From: Oscillospiraceae bacterium
Lineage (GTDB): Bacteria; Bacillota; Clostridia; Oscillospirales; CAG-382
Assembly: GCA_015064895.1 (NCBI GenBank)
Contig: SVRI01000004.1
Location: 62,001 to 126,000, forward strand
Length of the DNA: 64,000 nt
Direction: 5' to 3'
The notes below the pieces were generated by a model. The model was not told the DNA's origin. It did no database searches and worked only from the letters and a program-made list of their open reading frames with translations. Both the position numbers and the translations under genes were made by a program. Each line of letters starts with the position of its first letter. The first letter of the stretch is position 1. This document shows, piece by piece, positions 62,948 to 64,000 of the stretch.

Positions 62948-63802
62948 ATGTTAAAGAAATATATGTTAATAATGGTTATATTATTGATGTTTTCTAGCTT
63001 AACCATATTTGCTCAAAACGAAGAAGAAAAGCAAGAAACTGTTAAATATCAGTTTTATGTCTCTTTTCCCATGAAAGATCTTGCCGATAAGGCTTTTAAA
63101 GACGGAATATATCATTCAGATTATAGGTACTATGTCTTTTCGCTTAATAATGATAAGGTTGTTGACACAAACGCAAACTCATATGAACCCGCAACCAAGG
63201 AAATTATTGAGTTCATTTCTGGAGGAAAAATTATCCAACTATTTACAGATGCAGGTATACAATATACGAGTTCATCCAATTTTATTGACATAATATATTG
63301 TCCCGAATTAGTTGATGGATATATTGCGTTAGCAAAAGGGAAGGATGAAACATATTTTTCGCCAATTTTGATTAATGGCGAAAAGTATGGGGCTTTTGAA
63401 AATAAAAAGGTTTATTCTAAAAATGAATTCTTGAATCTATGTAAAGTTGATGGCGAACTAATTGTAAATGAAGAAAAAGTTGAATGTGATGTGAAACCGC
63501 TTTTTGTTTATGGAGAACCTTGTATTCCGTTAAGAGCACTTCTTGAAAGCATCGGAACAGATGTCCAATGGGATGAGGAAAACAGAGTTGCATCTTGTGA
63601 TGGTTTTAAACTGAAAATGGATACCGGAGAAAAGAAGAAGAGATATTTGATACACTCCGACGGCGAAACACATCCGATAATTTGTGAAATTGTAAACGGG
63701 CGGATTCTTGTTGATGAATATTGCGTATCAATTTTATCAAATGAGCTTGGTTTTTCGTTTTCTTATAACAACGATTCTTACACTATTGGCATAAACACAT
63801 AG
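62948..63802 (+). CDS. Secreted protein with copper-amine-oxidase-N-like domain
   Basis: Protein of 284 aa with an N-terminal signal peptide (about residues 1-22, ending in IFAQ). The region from ~165 (LIVNEEKVECDVKPLFVYGEPCIPLRALLESIGTDVQWDEENR) matches the copper amine oxidase N-terminal domain-like fold, a common extracellular module in Firmicutes that does not imply oxidase activity. The preceding ~130 residues are not recognised. The start follows GAGGTG. No terminator is obvious behind it. Confidence 0.75.
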   Translation: MLKKYMLIMVILLMFSSLTIFAQNEEEKQETVKYQFYVSFPMKDLADKAFKDGIYHSDYRYYVFSLNNDKVVDTNANSYEPATKEIIEFISGGKIIQLFTDAGIQYTSSSNFIDIIYCPELVDGYIALAKGKDETYFSPILINGEKYGAFENKKVYSKNEFLNLCKVDGELIVNEEKVECDVKPLFVYGEPCIPLRALLESIGTDVQWDEENRVASCDGFKLKMDTGEKKKRYLIHSDGETHPIICEIVNGRILVDEYCVSILSNELGFSFSYNNDSYTIGINT

Positions 63803-63874
63803 GATTTAATAAGTGTTGGAGTAGTGCCGATTTAATTACCAAGAATACATTTTTTTAACAAAGTGTGTAACTGA

Positions 63875-64000
63875 CAACTAGACGCTTACACTGCCGACGG
63901 CAAGAAGTTTTCAAGAACAATAAACGGTATTCTTACATACTACGTCTATGACGGCAATAAAGATATGTTTGAAGGTTTTAAGAAAGACATCCCAAAAAGT
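63875..64000 (+). pseudogene. Rhs/YD-repeat-like fragment, 5'-truncated, running off the window
   Basis: From 63875 a frame stays open to the window end but has an in-frame TGA just upstream and no start codon near its beginning. Its translation includes YTADGKKFSRTINGILTYYVYDG, which resembles the YD repeats of Rhs/wall-associated proteins. It could be a decayed 5' end or a fragment left after a rearrangement; bases beyond 64000 are needed to decide. Confidence 0.45.

Noticed and set aside
1..64000. CRISPR array or insertion sequence
   Set aside because: No regularly spaced repeat, transposase motif or terminal inverted repeat pair was seen on reading the window.

Overview
The window reads as chromosomal DNA of a low-GC, Gram-positive Clostridia-type bacterium, probably a gut member of the Oscillospirales/Ruminococcaceae. 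This is inferred from the dnaG-rpoD operon, strong AGGAGG-type ribosome binding sites, consensus TTGACA-N17-TATAAT promoters, GTG and TTG starts, U-tract terminators and many carbohydrate genes. No phage, transposase, integrase or CRISPR array is visible.

Layout. 1-8743 (+): end of hflX, then a tight operon dgt-like, dnaG, rpoD, mtnN, a class B penicillin-binding protein and a DUF3810 membrane protein. 8758-10636 (-): prmC and a DUF1385 protein. 10882-23825: a phosphoribosyltransferase-like protein, three TIM-barrel glycosidase-like enzymes, an HD hydrolase, a NagD-like HAD phosphatase, a membrane-anchored caspase-fold-like protein, manA and a 50-residue Asn/Lys/Gln-rich peptide. 23842-24348: tRNA-Leu(CAG) followed by a 193-bp tandem duplication that repeats the tRNA 3' end. 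24361-28442 (-): a five-gene operon of two zinc-ribbon membrane proteins, a VWA protein, a PP2C phosphatase and a Ser/Thr kinase, which resembles the TerY-phosphorylation triad. 28594-36985: an oxidoreductase, an XRE regulator, xylAB with a divergent AraC regulator, a membrane protein, pyrophosphatase, rubrerythrin and AlkD. 37018-40291 (-): trmO and a TetM-like GTPase fused to a Rae1/YacP-type NYN nuclease domain. 40417-45365 (+): tRNA-Leu(CAA), a lipoprotein and an ABC-2 exporter with two permeases. 45401-51192 (-): a sugar isomerase-like protein, an AEC transporter, a GNAT-like protein, an rRNA pseudouridine synthase, pnp and rpsO. 51395-55303 (-): potABCD polyamine importer. 55596-61031 (-): the carAB locus. 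61128-64000 (+): two SGNH hydrolases, two proteins of unknown role and an Rhs-like fragment at the edge.

The carAB locus is the most unusual part. It has a consensus promoter, a 42-codon leader ORF with a pyrimidine-rich stretch that ends at an intrinsic terminator, a CarA in which all three glutaminase catalytic residues are replaced, and a CarB fused in frame to a diaminopimelate epimerase that has Ser in place of its first catalytic Cys. Other highlights are the TerY-like phosphorylation operon, the TetM-like/NYN fusion and the tRNA-linked duplication. Start sites were revised where a ribosome binding site supports a different codon from the longest frame. All family calls come from reading motifs; no database search was run.
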